Source of the DNA: Nostoc sp. KVJ20 | Lineage (GTDB): Bacteria; Cyanobacteriota; Cyanobacteriia; Cyanobacteriales; Nostocaceae | Assembly (NCBI RefSeq): GCF_001712795.1 | Contig: NZ_KV757663.1 | Span: forward strand, 1 to 64,000 | Length of the DNA: 64,000 nucleotides | Reading direction: 5' to 3' | Shown: piece after piece, positions 26,444-33,643 of the stretch | Layout of the letters: each line of letters begins with the position of its first letter | Position numbering within the stretch: the first letter of the stretch is position 1 | The notes under the pieces: model-generated | What the model saw: the letters and a program-made list of their open reading frames with translations, nothing else | The model's database searches: none | What the model was told of the DNA's origin: nothing | Program-made: the position numbers and the translations under genes

Positions 26444-28842
26444 ACCAATCCCATTTTTTGCAGATGTCCCTCAACCCTAACCGTCAACTCCTCAACCTTA
26501 CTCGTCATCTGCGGCAAAGGCGTATCATATCGTTCCGCCAACTCCTTAATTCGCTGCGTCAACCGTTGTGAAATCCGATCCATCTCTGAATTAATTGCCT
26601 GTCGCAACGTCGGCATCCACTTATCATCTACCACCAGCGTTTTTATCTCGTCCTCTGTTAAATCCCCGTATTTTGTTAAAACATAATTATCCAAAAATTG
26701 AGTCAATACTTTAATTTGTTTACTAATTTCCCCCTCTTGCTCAATCAGCTTTAAATAAGCCTTTAATACCTTTAACTCATCCGCAAACGTGGCATCATCC
26801 TTGATTGCCTTAATGCGCTCGTTTACATTCGCTTTGGTAATTTTGCCACTGTCATTGGTGACTTCTTCCAGCAAACCCTCCTCACCACCATGTTCTTCTT
26901 GCAGTTCCTCCTGCTGGCGAACAATTTCATCTTTTTTCGTTTCCAGTTCTTCAATTGCCCCCTGTTCAGTTTGAAAATAGCGGTTAATCATCAACTCTTT
27001 GGGAATGAGTTCGCAGACATAATCTGTTACTGCACCTTTCTTATTCGTCACCGCCGTCAGTTCTGCCTTCCAGCCATCCTCTACCAAAATATAAACATCG
27101 TCCTTCATACTTTCTACCCAATAGGTCATTAGGTGCTGGTAAACATCATATTTATCAATCAGACTTTTACCCGTAAACGCTTGGAGCAAGTCTTCCGAGA
27201 GCGCGTAAATAATCGCCTTGGGCTTATCTCCCGGCTGGATAGCTTTGAGCAAAGGCGTGTGTTTCCCTTGCCACGTCTCAAAAACCGCTTGAATGTCTTT
27301 CCCATAGCTGATAAATTCAGGATGGGCAAAAATACAAGCTTTGACTTCTGATCCTGGAATTTTGAGCATCAGGTATCCTGGGCGATCGGCCGCCTCAAAT
27401 AATTCCTGTTGCAGCGTTGGGTAAACCTGCCAATAATCGCTCAAAGCCTCAACATCTCGCTTGGGTATCCCCCCCAACAGATGCGCCTCAATATCCTGAA
27501 TATCTTCCTCTTCCTGACTGTCGATATAGCGCGGGATATTCAGATTGTACTCATGTCCCTCAATTTCCTGGACTGGCACCATCCGCGAATACTTCGCCAC
27601 TTCAAGCTGCTTGTTGAAGACATCAACAATTTTATGAATGTCCTGCTCCCGCAGGCGGTTTTTATTGCCGTCTTTAACAAACCCCTTGCTAGCATCAATC
27701 ATAAAAATGCCTTGGCGATTCTCGGCATTTTCTTTGTCTAACACAATAATGCAGGCAGGAATCCCCGTCCCAAAAAACAGGTTCGGCGGTAGCCCAATAA
27801 TCCCCTTAATAATTCCCTTACTAATCAGATTTTTCCGAATTTCCGCCTCTGCATTCCCCCGAAACAGCACCCCATGCGGCAGAATAATCGCCCCTTTGCC
27901 ATTACTTTCCAGAGAGCGCACCATGTGCAGCAAAAAGGCATAGTCCCCATTTTTAGCCGGAGGAATACCATAGTTATCAAACCGTTTAAACTCATCATTG
28001 GCTGGATTAAGTCCATTGCTCCAAGCCTTGGAGGAAAAGGGAGGATTAGCCACAGCAAAATCAAAAGTTTTGAGGCTACCATCCGCATCTTTGAAGTAAG
28101 GACTTGATAAAGTATTATCCTGCCAAATCTCGGCAGTATCGTGTCCGTGCAGGATCATGTTCATCCGAGCCAAGGCGCGGGTAGCGTTATCCATTTCCTG
28201 ACCGTAGATGCTTATTTTCACATCTGTCTCATCTGCCGCCTTCAACAACAGAGAACCACTGCCACAGGTGGGGTCGTAAATCGTATCGTTTGAGCTTTTG
28301 GCTAAATTAATACTTATAACCTTGGAGATTACACGGGAGACTTCCCCCGGAGTATAAAATTGTCCCTTGCTTTTGCCTGATTGCGTCGCAAAGTTACGCA
28401 TCAAGTACTCATAGGCATCGCCCAAAATATCATCACCATCGGCGCGGTTCTTACTAAAATTCAGTGCCGGGTTCTCAAAAATCGCCACCAAGTTGGAAAG
28501 CCTATCTTGCATTTCCTTACCCTTGCCCAGCTTATCGGCATCATTGAAATCTGCGACATCAATAACACCCTTTAAGTCATTTGCCTCGGCTAGTTTGGTG
28601 ATAATTTTGTTGATGCCATCCCCAATATCTTTTTGTCCTTTGAAGGCAACTATATCCTGGAAGCCTCCGCCTTCAGGCACTTCAATCAGCGCATCTGCTA
28701 CACCTGCATATTTATCAGATACATATTTAACAAACAATAAAACCAGTACATAATCCTTATACTGCGAGGCATCCATGCCACCCCGCAGTTCATCACAGCT
28801 TTTCCATAACGAACTATAAAGTTCACTTTTCTTAATTGCCAT
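26437..28842 (-). CDS. hsdM: Type I DNA methyltransferase subunit M
   Basis: 801 residues. It methylates adenine in the hsdS-defined site with S-adenosylmethionine. The N-terminal helical domain (KKSELYSSLWKSCDELRGGM) is followed by the MTase fold with motif I DPTCGSGSLLL near 190 and catalytic NPPF (FAVANPPFSSKAW) near 270. The C-terminal ~300 residues go beyond the ~500-residue standard HsdM and include a coiled coil (EELETKKDEIVRQQEELQEE). Such long forms are known. It is the first gene of the hsd operon. Confidence 0.95.
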   Translation of the reverse strand: MAIKKSELYSSLWKSCDELRGGMDASQYKDYVLVLLFVKYVSDKYAGVADALIEVPEGGGFQDIVAFKGQKDIGDGINKIITKLAEANDLKGVIDVADFNDADKLGKGKEMQDRLSNLVAIFENPALNFSKNRADGDDILGDAYEYLMRNFATQSGKSKGQFYTPGEVSRVISKVISINLAKSSNDTIYDPTCGSGSLLLKAADETDVKISIYGQEMDNATRALARMNMILHGHDTAEIWQDNTLSSPYFKDADGSLKTFDFAVANPPFSSKAWSNGLNPANDEFKRFDNYGIPPAKNGDYAFLLHMVRSLESNGKGAIILPHGVLFRGNAEAEIRKNLISKGIIKGIIGLPPNLFFGTGIPACIIVLDKENAENRQGIFMIDASKGFVKDGNKNRLREQDIHKIVDVFNKQLEVAKYSRMVPVQEIEGHEYNLNIPRYIDSQEEEDIQDIEAHLLGGIPKRDVEALSDYWQVYPTLQQELFEAADRPGYLMLKIPGSEVKACIFAHPEFISYGKDIQAVFETWQGKHTPLLKAIQPGDKPKAIIYALSEDLLQAFTGKSLIDKYDVYQHLMTYWVESMKDDVYILVEDGWKAELTAVTNKKGAVTDYVCELIPKELMINRYFQTEQGAIEELETKKDEIVRQQEELQEEHGGEEGLLEEVTNDSGKITKANVNERIKAIKDDATFADELKVLKAYLKLIEQEGEISKQIKVLTQFLDNYVLTKYGDLTEDEIKTLVVDDKWMPTLRQAINSEMDRISQRLTQRIKELAERYDTPLPQMTSKVEELTVRVEGHLQKMGLVW

Positions 28843-29040
28843 TTCGTGTAGCCTTCACCCATATCTCCCCTGATCAACTTTGTCAGACCTTCTCAAGCCC
28901 GTCTGACTCCTTGCTTTGAAGTTTATACATTGTGCAAAGAACCAATAACATACCACGCACAAGGACTTTGATCATGTAGTGGCTGAGGATATATCGTATA
29001 CCAGGAATTTACAAATTGTCCTATCTGCAAAAGCTACATA

Positions 29041-29208
29041 TTATTGCGGCGGATTTTGCTTCTTTTCCCGCTCCTCAACTGCCTTACTTACAAGCCGCAC
29101 AACAAGATTACTGATGGGACGGTCTTCTTCCTCAGCCCATCTCACCAAAGCTTCGTGGATATCTTTGGGGAAATATATGGAAGTTTGTACGCGATCGCTC
29201 TGACTCAT
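29041..29208 (-). CDS. Arc-type ribbon-helix-helix regulator of the CAST
   Basis: 55 residues from the ATG at 29208. The ribbon VQTSIYFPKDIHEALVRWA and second helix SNLVVRLVSKAV form an Arc/CopG-like fold. The frame is open to 29262, but MSQSDR is the natural start and is shared with the decayed copy at 14492. It is divergent from cas12k with 248 bp between. In V-K systems a small regulator next to cas12k (MerR-type CvkR in Anabaena, or Arc-type) represses cas12k. The same role is inferred here. Confidence 0.85.
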   Translation of the reverse strand: MSQSDRVQTSIYFPKDIHEALVRWAEEEDRPISNLVVRLVSKAVEEREKKQNPPQ

Positions 29209-29280
29209 CAACACTACAAAGATTTGTTGCCAGTTCATCATACTCCCGTAACCTTGGAACAAGGCTCAATAATGTTTAAC

Positions 29281-29295
29281 AATGTGTGGCAATGT
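29281..29295 (-). promoter_or_regulatory. Shared operator-like box, copy B, between the regulator and cas12k
   Basis: The plus strand AATGTGTGGCAATGT is the exact inverse of the box at 14395-14409. It lies 73 bp upstream of the regulator ATG and 160 bp upstream of cas12k, in the divergent promoter region. It is a candidate binding site for the Arc-type protein. The same bases also begin a possible 18-codon frame (29271-29327), which I do not call a gene. Confidence 0.55.
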
Positions 29296-29456
29296 TTTTA
29301 TGGTAGATTAAAACCATTATTGAACTAGTGCGACAATGCCGAGGTTTTTGGATGGCGATCGGGTCAAGGGGCGATCGTTATCTGGCGAAGACGAATGAGT
29401 AATTAGTTCTAATTACACAAACAAAAAATTATTTATCTGGTGGAGATGTTGTCACC

Positions 29457-31496
29457 ATGAGTAGCGATCGTAAGAAGAAATCCACGATTCCAGTCCATAG
29501 AACCATACGATGTCATCTAGATGCTAGTGAAGATATACTTCGCAAAGTATGGGAAGAAATGACTCAAAAAAATACTCCTCTGATTCTTAAATTGTTAAAG
29601 AGTGTAAGCGAACAACCAGAATTTGAAGCTAATAAAGAAAAGGGAGAAATAACTAAGAAAGAAATCGTAAAATTACGTAAAAATGTCACAAAAAATCCTG
29701 AACTTGAAGAACAATCAGGCCGTCTTCGCTCATCAGCAGAGTCTTTTGTAAAAGAGGTTTATTCTTCATGGCTTACTTTATACCAGAAACGAAAAAGGCA
29801 GAAAGAGGGTAAAGAATATTTTCTCAAAAATATACTCAAAAGTGATGTTGAACTTATAGATGAAAGTAACTGTGATTTAGAGACAATACGTTCTAAAGCG
29901 CAAGAAGTACTTAGTCAACCAGAAGAATTTATAAAACAACTTACTATTAATGATGAGGATGTAAAGCCAACCAAATCAGCTAGAAAAAGAGTTAACAAAA
30001 ATATTAATAATAAAAGTACCGATGCAGAACAAAGGAAAGATTCTAGTTCTACAAACAATGTAGATAAAAATAAATTAGAAACATTAACTAATATTTTATA
30101 TGAAATTCATAAACAAACACAGGATATTTTAACGCGGTGTACAGTAGCTTACCTGATAAAAAATCATAATAAAATTAGTAATTTAGAGGAAGATATTCAA
30201 AAACTAAAAAAGCGTCGTAATGAGAAAATAGTCCAGATAAAACGTCTAGAGAATCAAATTCAAGATAATCGATTACCTAGTGGTAGAGATATAACAGGAG
30301 AAAGATATAGTGAAGCATTTGGCAACTTAATAAATCAAGTACCTAAAAATAATCAAGAGTGGGAAGATTGGATAGCTAATTTATCGAAAAAAATATCACA
30401 TTTACCATATCCTATAGATTATTTATATGGAGATTTATCTTGGTATAAAAATGACGTAGGCAATATTTTTGTTTACTTCAATGGTTGGAGTGAATATCAC
30501 TTTAAAATTTGTTGTAATAAACGCCAACGTCATTTTTTTGAACGCTTTTTAGAAGACTACAAAGCTTTTAAAGTAAGCCAGAAAGGTGAAGAAAAACTTT
30601 CAGGAAGTTTAATTACACTACGTTCTGCACAGTTGCTATGGCAACAAGGTGAAGGCAAGGGTGAGCCGTGGAAAGTTCATAAATTAGCTCTGCATTGTAC
30701 CTATGATTCTCGTTTATGGACAGCAGAGGGTACTGAAGAAGTGAGAAAAGAAAAGACTGACAAGGCGCAAAAACGAGTAAGTAAAGCCGAAGAAAATGAA
30801 AAATTAGACGACATTCAACAAACACAACTGAATAAAGATAAATCTTCATTATCTCGACTTAAGAATTCATTCAATCGTCCTGGTAAACTAATTTATCAAA
30901 GTCAATCTAATATAATTGTTGGTATCAGTTTTCATCCTATTGAGTTAGCGACGGTTGCCATAGTTGATATAAATACTAAAAAAGTACTTGCTTGTAATAC
31001 AGTCAAACAGTTACTAGGCAATGCTTTTCACCTGTTAAGCCGCAGACGACGGCAACAAGTACATTTAAGTAAGGAGAGAAAAAAAGCTCAAAAAAAAGAT
31101 TCACCATGTAATATAGGCGAATCGAAACTAGGTGAATATATTGATAAATTACTAGCAAAGAGAATAGTAGAAATCGCTAAGTTTTATCAGGCAGGTTGTA
31201 TTATACTACCTAGATTAAAAGATATGAAAGAAATTCGTACCAGTGCAATTCAAGCTAAAGCTGAGGCTAAAATCCCAGGTGATGTAAATGCTCAAAAATT
31301 ATACGTAAAAGAATATAACCGTCAGATACACAATTGGAGTTATAACAGACTCCAAGAATCTATAAAGTCGAAAGCTGCTGAATTTAAAATTAGTATTGAA
31401 TTTGGTATCCAACCCCATTATGGTACGCTGGAAGAACAAGCGAAAGATTTAGCATTTTACGCTTATCAAAGCCGAAATCATACTTTAGGTAGATAA
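29457..31496 (+). CDS. cas12k: Cas12k, RNA-guided targeting protein of the CAST
   Basis: 679 residues (the Scytonema protein is ~639). It binds tracrRNA and crRNA and marks the target without cutting. Conserved blocks seen are NTPLILKLLKSV, SWLTLYQKR, GEGKGEPWKVHKLALHC, DSRLWTAEGTEEVR, SFNRPGKLIYQ, LLSRRRRQQ and LLAKRIVEIAKFYQAGCIIL. The RuvC-I position reads VGISFHP (Ser491 where nucleases have Asp), so catalysis is lost as in the family. A charged linker (~175-215) and an insertion near 435-460 account for the extra length. SD GGTGGAG precedes ATG 29457. It is divergent from the Arc-type regulator. The tracrRNA and array follow immediately. Confidence 0.97.
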   Translation: MSSDRKKKSTIPVHRTIRCHLDASEDILRKVWEEMTQKNTPLILKLLKSVSEQPEFEANKEKGEITKKEIVKLRKNVTKNPELEEQSGRLRSSAESFVKEVYSSWLTLYQKRKRQKEGKEYFLKNILKSDVELIDESNCDLETIRSKAQEVLSQPEEFIKQLTINDEDVKPTKSARKRVNKNINNKSTDAEQRKDSSSTNNVDKNKLETLTNILYEIHKQTQDILTRCTVAYLIKNHNKISNLEEDIQKLKKRRNEKIVQIKRLENQIQDNRLPSGRDITGERYSEAFGNLINQVPKNNQEWEDWIANLSKKISHLPYPIDYLYGDLSWYKNDVGNIFVYFNGWSEYHFKICCNKRQRHFFERFLEDYKAFKVSQKGEEKLSGSLITLRSAQLLWQQGEGKGEPWKVHKLALHCTYDSRLWTAEGTEEVRKEKTDKAQKRVSKAEENEKLDDIQQTQLNKDKSSLSRLKNSFNRPGKLIYQSQSNIIVGISFHPIELATVAIVDINTKKVLACNTVKQLLGNAFHLLSRRRRQQVHLSKERKKAQKKDSPCNIGESKLGEYIDKLLAKRIVEIAKFYQAGCIILPRLKDMKEIRTSAIQAKAEAKIPGDVNAQKLYVKEYNRQIHNWSYNRLQESIKSKAAEFKISIEFGIQPHYGTLEEQAKDLAFYAYQSRNHTLGR

Positions 31497-31513
31497 AATT
31501 TCTACCCGAAGAA

Positions 31514-31519
31514 TATAAT
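31514..31519 (+). promoter_or_regulatory. Probable -10 box of the tracrRNA promoter
   Basis: A perfect TATAAT lies just after the cas12k stop and about 19 bp before the first conserved tracrRNA stem. No good -35 is seen at 17 bp spacing. It would give tracrRNA its own promoter. Confidence 0.45.
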
Positions 31520-31537
31520 CTTATTGAAATTAAATCG

Positions 31538-31975
31538 GTGCCGTCATACATGCTCTTTTGAGCCTTAACTGTATGATGCTACAGTATTAACCCCTTTGTG
31601 TAGATACTGTGGAATGGGTTAGTTTAACGCTTGGAAAAGCGTATTCTTTCTGACCCTGGTAGCTGCCAACTCTACCTGTGCGATCATCTAAGCGTTTGTT
31701 AGTGGTAATTGCTTGGGTAAGGTAATACTGCTGTTAGATGAGAAAGTACTCGCACCGAGACGCATGGGAAGTATAAGGTGTTAGGGTTCCAAACAGCCCA
31801 GAACCTTAGCTCTTGACATCAAACTCTTTTAGCTTGGTGTTAGGTGCCAGAGCGGCCTGTACTACTGAAATCTTAGATTTTGGTTTTATGAGGAGGATCA
31901 TTACCTCTTACTTTACAACAAAGTAAGGGTACGGGTATACCGTCACGGTGGCTACCGAACTACCACCCCCTAATT
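31538..31975 (+). ncRNA. tracrRNA of the V-K CAST
   Basis: It lies between cas12k and the CRISPR array. The 5' part (GGTGCCGTCATACATG...) leads to a stem GGGTTAGTTTAACGC...TTTCTGACCC, then CTGGTAGCTGCC. The last 20 bases or so closely match the Scytonema tracrRNA as I remember it. Near the 3' end GTGGCTACCGAACTACC leads to the anti-repeat CCACCCCCTAA (31963-31973), which pairs with 10 of 11 bases of TTAGGTGGTGG in the repeat. The span is about 435 nt, roughly twice what I recall for Scytonema, with extra hairpins in the middle. Both ends are estimates. Confidence 0.85.
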
Positions 31976-31980
31976 TTTAT

Positions 31981-32026
31981 TTTTGGCAGCTCAAAGCGGG
32001 GGCAAAATCCCTGGGGCGCTGCCAAA
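31981..32026 (+). terminator. Stem-loop after the tracrRNA
   Basis: TTTGGCAGC...GCTGCCAAA forms a 9-bp stem around a G/C-rich loop with its own small hairpin (GGGGGCAAAATCCCTGGGG). It directly follows the anti-repeat and may end the tracrRNA or separate it from the array. There is no clear U-run after it, so the terminator call is weak. Confidence 0.4.
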
Positions 32027-32170
32027 TGTCCAAAAATCTTGTCTGCATTGGGTATTACTGTTTTAGTCATGAATAAAATTTTATTCATTGGCTGTAAAAA
32101 ATAGGAATTAAAGGAGGCTTGTCAATTTTGCCTTCAGAAGCCCTTGTTGGCAAGAGTTTTCACGGGTGCG

Positions 32171-32352
32171 GTTTCCAAAGCCCTCTCGTTAGGTGGTGGG
32201 TTGAAAGTATCCAATAATAAAGACTCTGTTGCGCTTGTGGGTTTCCAAAGCCCTCTCGTTAGGTGGTGGGTTGAAAGTTATGAGTTACGTAATAACGACC
32301 CCACGCACCGTAATAGTTTCCAAAGCCCTCTCGTTAGGTGGTGGGTTGAAAG
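32171..32352 (+). CRISPR. CRISPR array, three repeats
   Basis: Three identical 37-bp repeats lie at 32171-32207, 32241-32277 and 32316-32352. They start GTTTCCAAAGCCCTCTCG and end GGTGGTGGGTTGAAAG, the 3' end typical of V-K arrays. Spacers are 33 nt (32208-32240) and 38 nt (32278-32315). A third, about 40 nt, follows the last repeat before a degenerate fourth repeat. There are no cas1/cas2 genes in the window. Spacer targets are not identified here. Confidence 0.97.
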
Positions 32353-32392
32353 TTATGATCCCCGAAGTAGGCGCTTTGGTTATATAATTTTG

Positions 32393-32428
32393 TATTAGGG
32401 TGGTTTGAAAGGAGTGCTGCGATCGCAC
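32393..32428 (+). CRISPR. Degenerate repeat plus homing spacer matching tRNA-Ala
   Basis: A 5'-truncated repeat (TATTAGGGTGGTTTGAAAG, ending 32411) is followed by the spacer GAGTGCTGCGATCGCAC (32412-32428). Sixteen of these 17 bases match the tRNA-Ala gene at 32828-32812, with the mismatch at position 4. The protospacer is preceded by GGTA, which fits the NGTN PAM of V-K systems. This is the delocalised guide that directs the element to its attachment site. Confidence 0.92.
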
Positions 32429-32618
32429 GTAAAACGCAGCTATGTAGCAGTGGAGCCTCTGCTTGGGTGAAAACAGCAAAACAAGAGGTAGTATATTTTT
32501 GTAATTAGACTGCAAATAAAGGGCTTTAAAGCTACTCTTGTAATTCAATAACCTTGAGCCTGCTGTAATAAATTAAATTAGTAACCATATATTTAGCCGA
32601 GTTTTACAGGCTGATTTT

Positions 32619-32774
32619 GGACAATAATTCTTTAAAACTGGTTTCAACTCTGGACAATAATTCTTTAAAACTGATTTAATTGCTGAAAGCCGCGAAAATA
32701 CGTAACTTATGCCCCTGAACTTGGAAAAAATGGACATTAATTCTTTAAAAGTGACAATAATTATTTAATGGACA
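32619..32774 (-). repeat. CAST right end with TnsB boxes
   Basis: Read inward on the minus strand, the terminal box starts TGTCCATTAAATAATTATTG at 32774. A second box follows directly (32732-32750). Two copies of GGACAATAATTCTTTAAAAC (plus-strand reading) lie at 32652-32671 and 32619-32638. All boxes face the same way relative to the interior, as at the left end. The outer 44 bp (32731-32774) pair with 9133-9176 at 43 positions. Confidence 0.9.
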
Positions 32775-32779
32775 CATGG
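32775..32779. other. Right target-site duplication CATGG
   Basis: Identical to 9128-9132. On the tRNA strand it covers the last two paired bases, the discriminator A and two bases beyond, so the gene's mature 3' end is kept. Confidence 0.9.
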
Positions 32780-32849
32780 AGAATAACGGATTTGAACCGA
32801 TGGCCTCTGCGGTGCGATCGCAGCGCTCTACCAACTGAGCTAATTCCCC
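32777..32849 (-). tRNA. tRNA-Ala(CGC)
   Basis: A 73-nt cloverleaf. The acceptor stem is GGGGAAT/ATTCTCC with the G3-U70 wobble that marks alanine tRNAs. The D arm is GCTC-AGTTGGTA-GAGC. The anticodon stem is CTGCG/CGCAG with loop ATCGCAC, anticodon CGC at 32816-32814. The T arm has one T-T mismatch. The discriminator is A, and no CCA is encoded. The anticodon arm contains the HIP1 octamer. This is the CAST attachment site. Confidence 0.93.
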
Positions 32850-32914
32850 TTGATCGGTATCAAGTCAAGAGTAATATCACTCTTTAACTCAATCCACTAT
32901 CACCATAGAGTATT

Positions 32915-33643
32915 CTAACACTCAGTTACCGATGGCTGAGGCTCTTTTTGAGAATAAACCTTCTGCACCCGTTCGAGTTCTAAATCACTGAGATAATCAA
33001 CAGTCCAGTTGCAGCAGCGTTGGAGCATGTGGAATGGGTAAGTATTTGCTACACCAACAACTTGCATTTGCGATCGCTTCGCCGCCTCGATACCAGCGGG
33101 AGTATCTTCAATTGCCAGACATTCGTGTGGTTGAAGATTCAATTCCGGATATTCTTTATTTAGGTGTTTCACTGCCAGTAGATAACCATCGGGTTCTGGT
33201 TTACTGGTGGTGATGTCATCACCCGCTACGATAATTTTAAAATGCTCGGCTAGTTTTGCCCTATTAAGTACCAGTTCTATTTCTTTGCGAATAGCGCCAC
33301 TGACTAGTCCTAATTTCAGATTCCGCGATCGCACCTGAAATATTAAGTCTTCTACACCTGAATATAAAGGCAGTTTCTCTATTTTCTCTAGTTCCACCGT
33401 ATAAGCTTGGGCTTTGCGGTACAACAACTGAGTTAAATAGTTTTCGTTGGCTACTCTACCACGATTCGCGAGTAATTGCTGAAAACAAGCGCGATCGCTA
33501 CGTCCTAAAGAAGCTTGACGCTCACTCACCTTTTGGGGTTGGAGATTTTCTTCAATGAGAATCTCATCTATCAGTTGCAGATGGATTGGCTCATCGTTAA
33601 TGATCACACCATTAAAATCAAAAAGAACTGCCTTTAAACTCAT
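32915..33643 (-). CDS. HAD-family phosphatase/phosphomutase-like protein
   Basis: 242 residues. Motif I is VLFDFNGVI (nucleophile Asp8; the second Asp of the usual DxD is Asn10), motif II is LGLVSGAIR, the motif III Lys is in TTSKPEPDGY, and motif IV is CLAIEDTPAGI. The helical cap fits the beta-phosphoglucomutase subclass of cytosolic HAD enzymes. The Asn at the acid/base position suggests altered phosphoryl chemistry. The start overlaps the stop of the methyltransferase gene (ATGA), so the two are coupled. Confidence 0.88.
   Translation of the reverse strand: MSLKAVLFDFNGVIINDEPIHLQLIDEILIEENLQPQKVSERQASLGRSDRACFQQLLANRGRVANENYLTQLLYRKAQAYTVELEKIEKLPLYSGVEDLIFQVRSRNLKLGLVSGAIRKEIELVLNRAKLAEHFKIIVAGDDITTSKPEPDGYLLAVKHLNKEYPELNLQPHECLAIEDTPAGIEAAKRSQMQVVGVANTYPFHMLQRCCNWTVDYLSDLELERVQKVYSQKEPQPSVTEC

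Larger units (their letters stand above)
9133..32774 (+). mobile_element. Type V-K CRISPR-associated transposon (CAST), complete
   Basis: The 23,642-bp element begins TGTCCATTAAATAATTATTG at 9133 and ends with the inverse at 32774. The terminal 44 bp match inversely at 43 positions, and both sides carry the 5-bp duplication CATGG. Genes in order are tnsB, tnsC, cargo, tniQ, ABC-3C genes, a DUF6615 gene, a type I restriction operon with a toxin-antitoxin pair, a ribbon-helix-helix regulator, cas12k, tracrRNA, the CRISPR array and a homing guide. The CRISPR end touches the 3' end of tRNA-Ala(CGC), which the homing guide matches. There is no tnsA, as is usual for V-K elements, which are reported to form cointegrates often. 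Confidence 0.95.

Noticed and set aside
29271..29327. 18-codon frame (MFNNVWQC...) before cas12k as a leader peptide
   Set aside because: A similar start occurs at the other operator copy, but this is explained by conservation of the 15-bp box; no ribosome-binding site is seen.
32208..32392. Spacers 1-3 matching other parts of the window
   Set aside because: No convincing match was seen by eye beyond short chance identities; only the homing spacer has a clear target.
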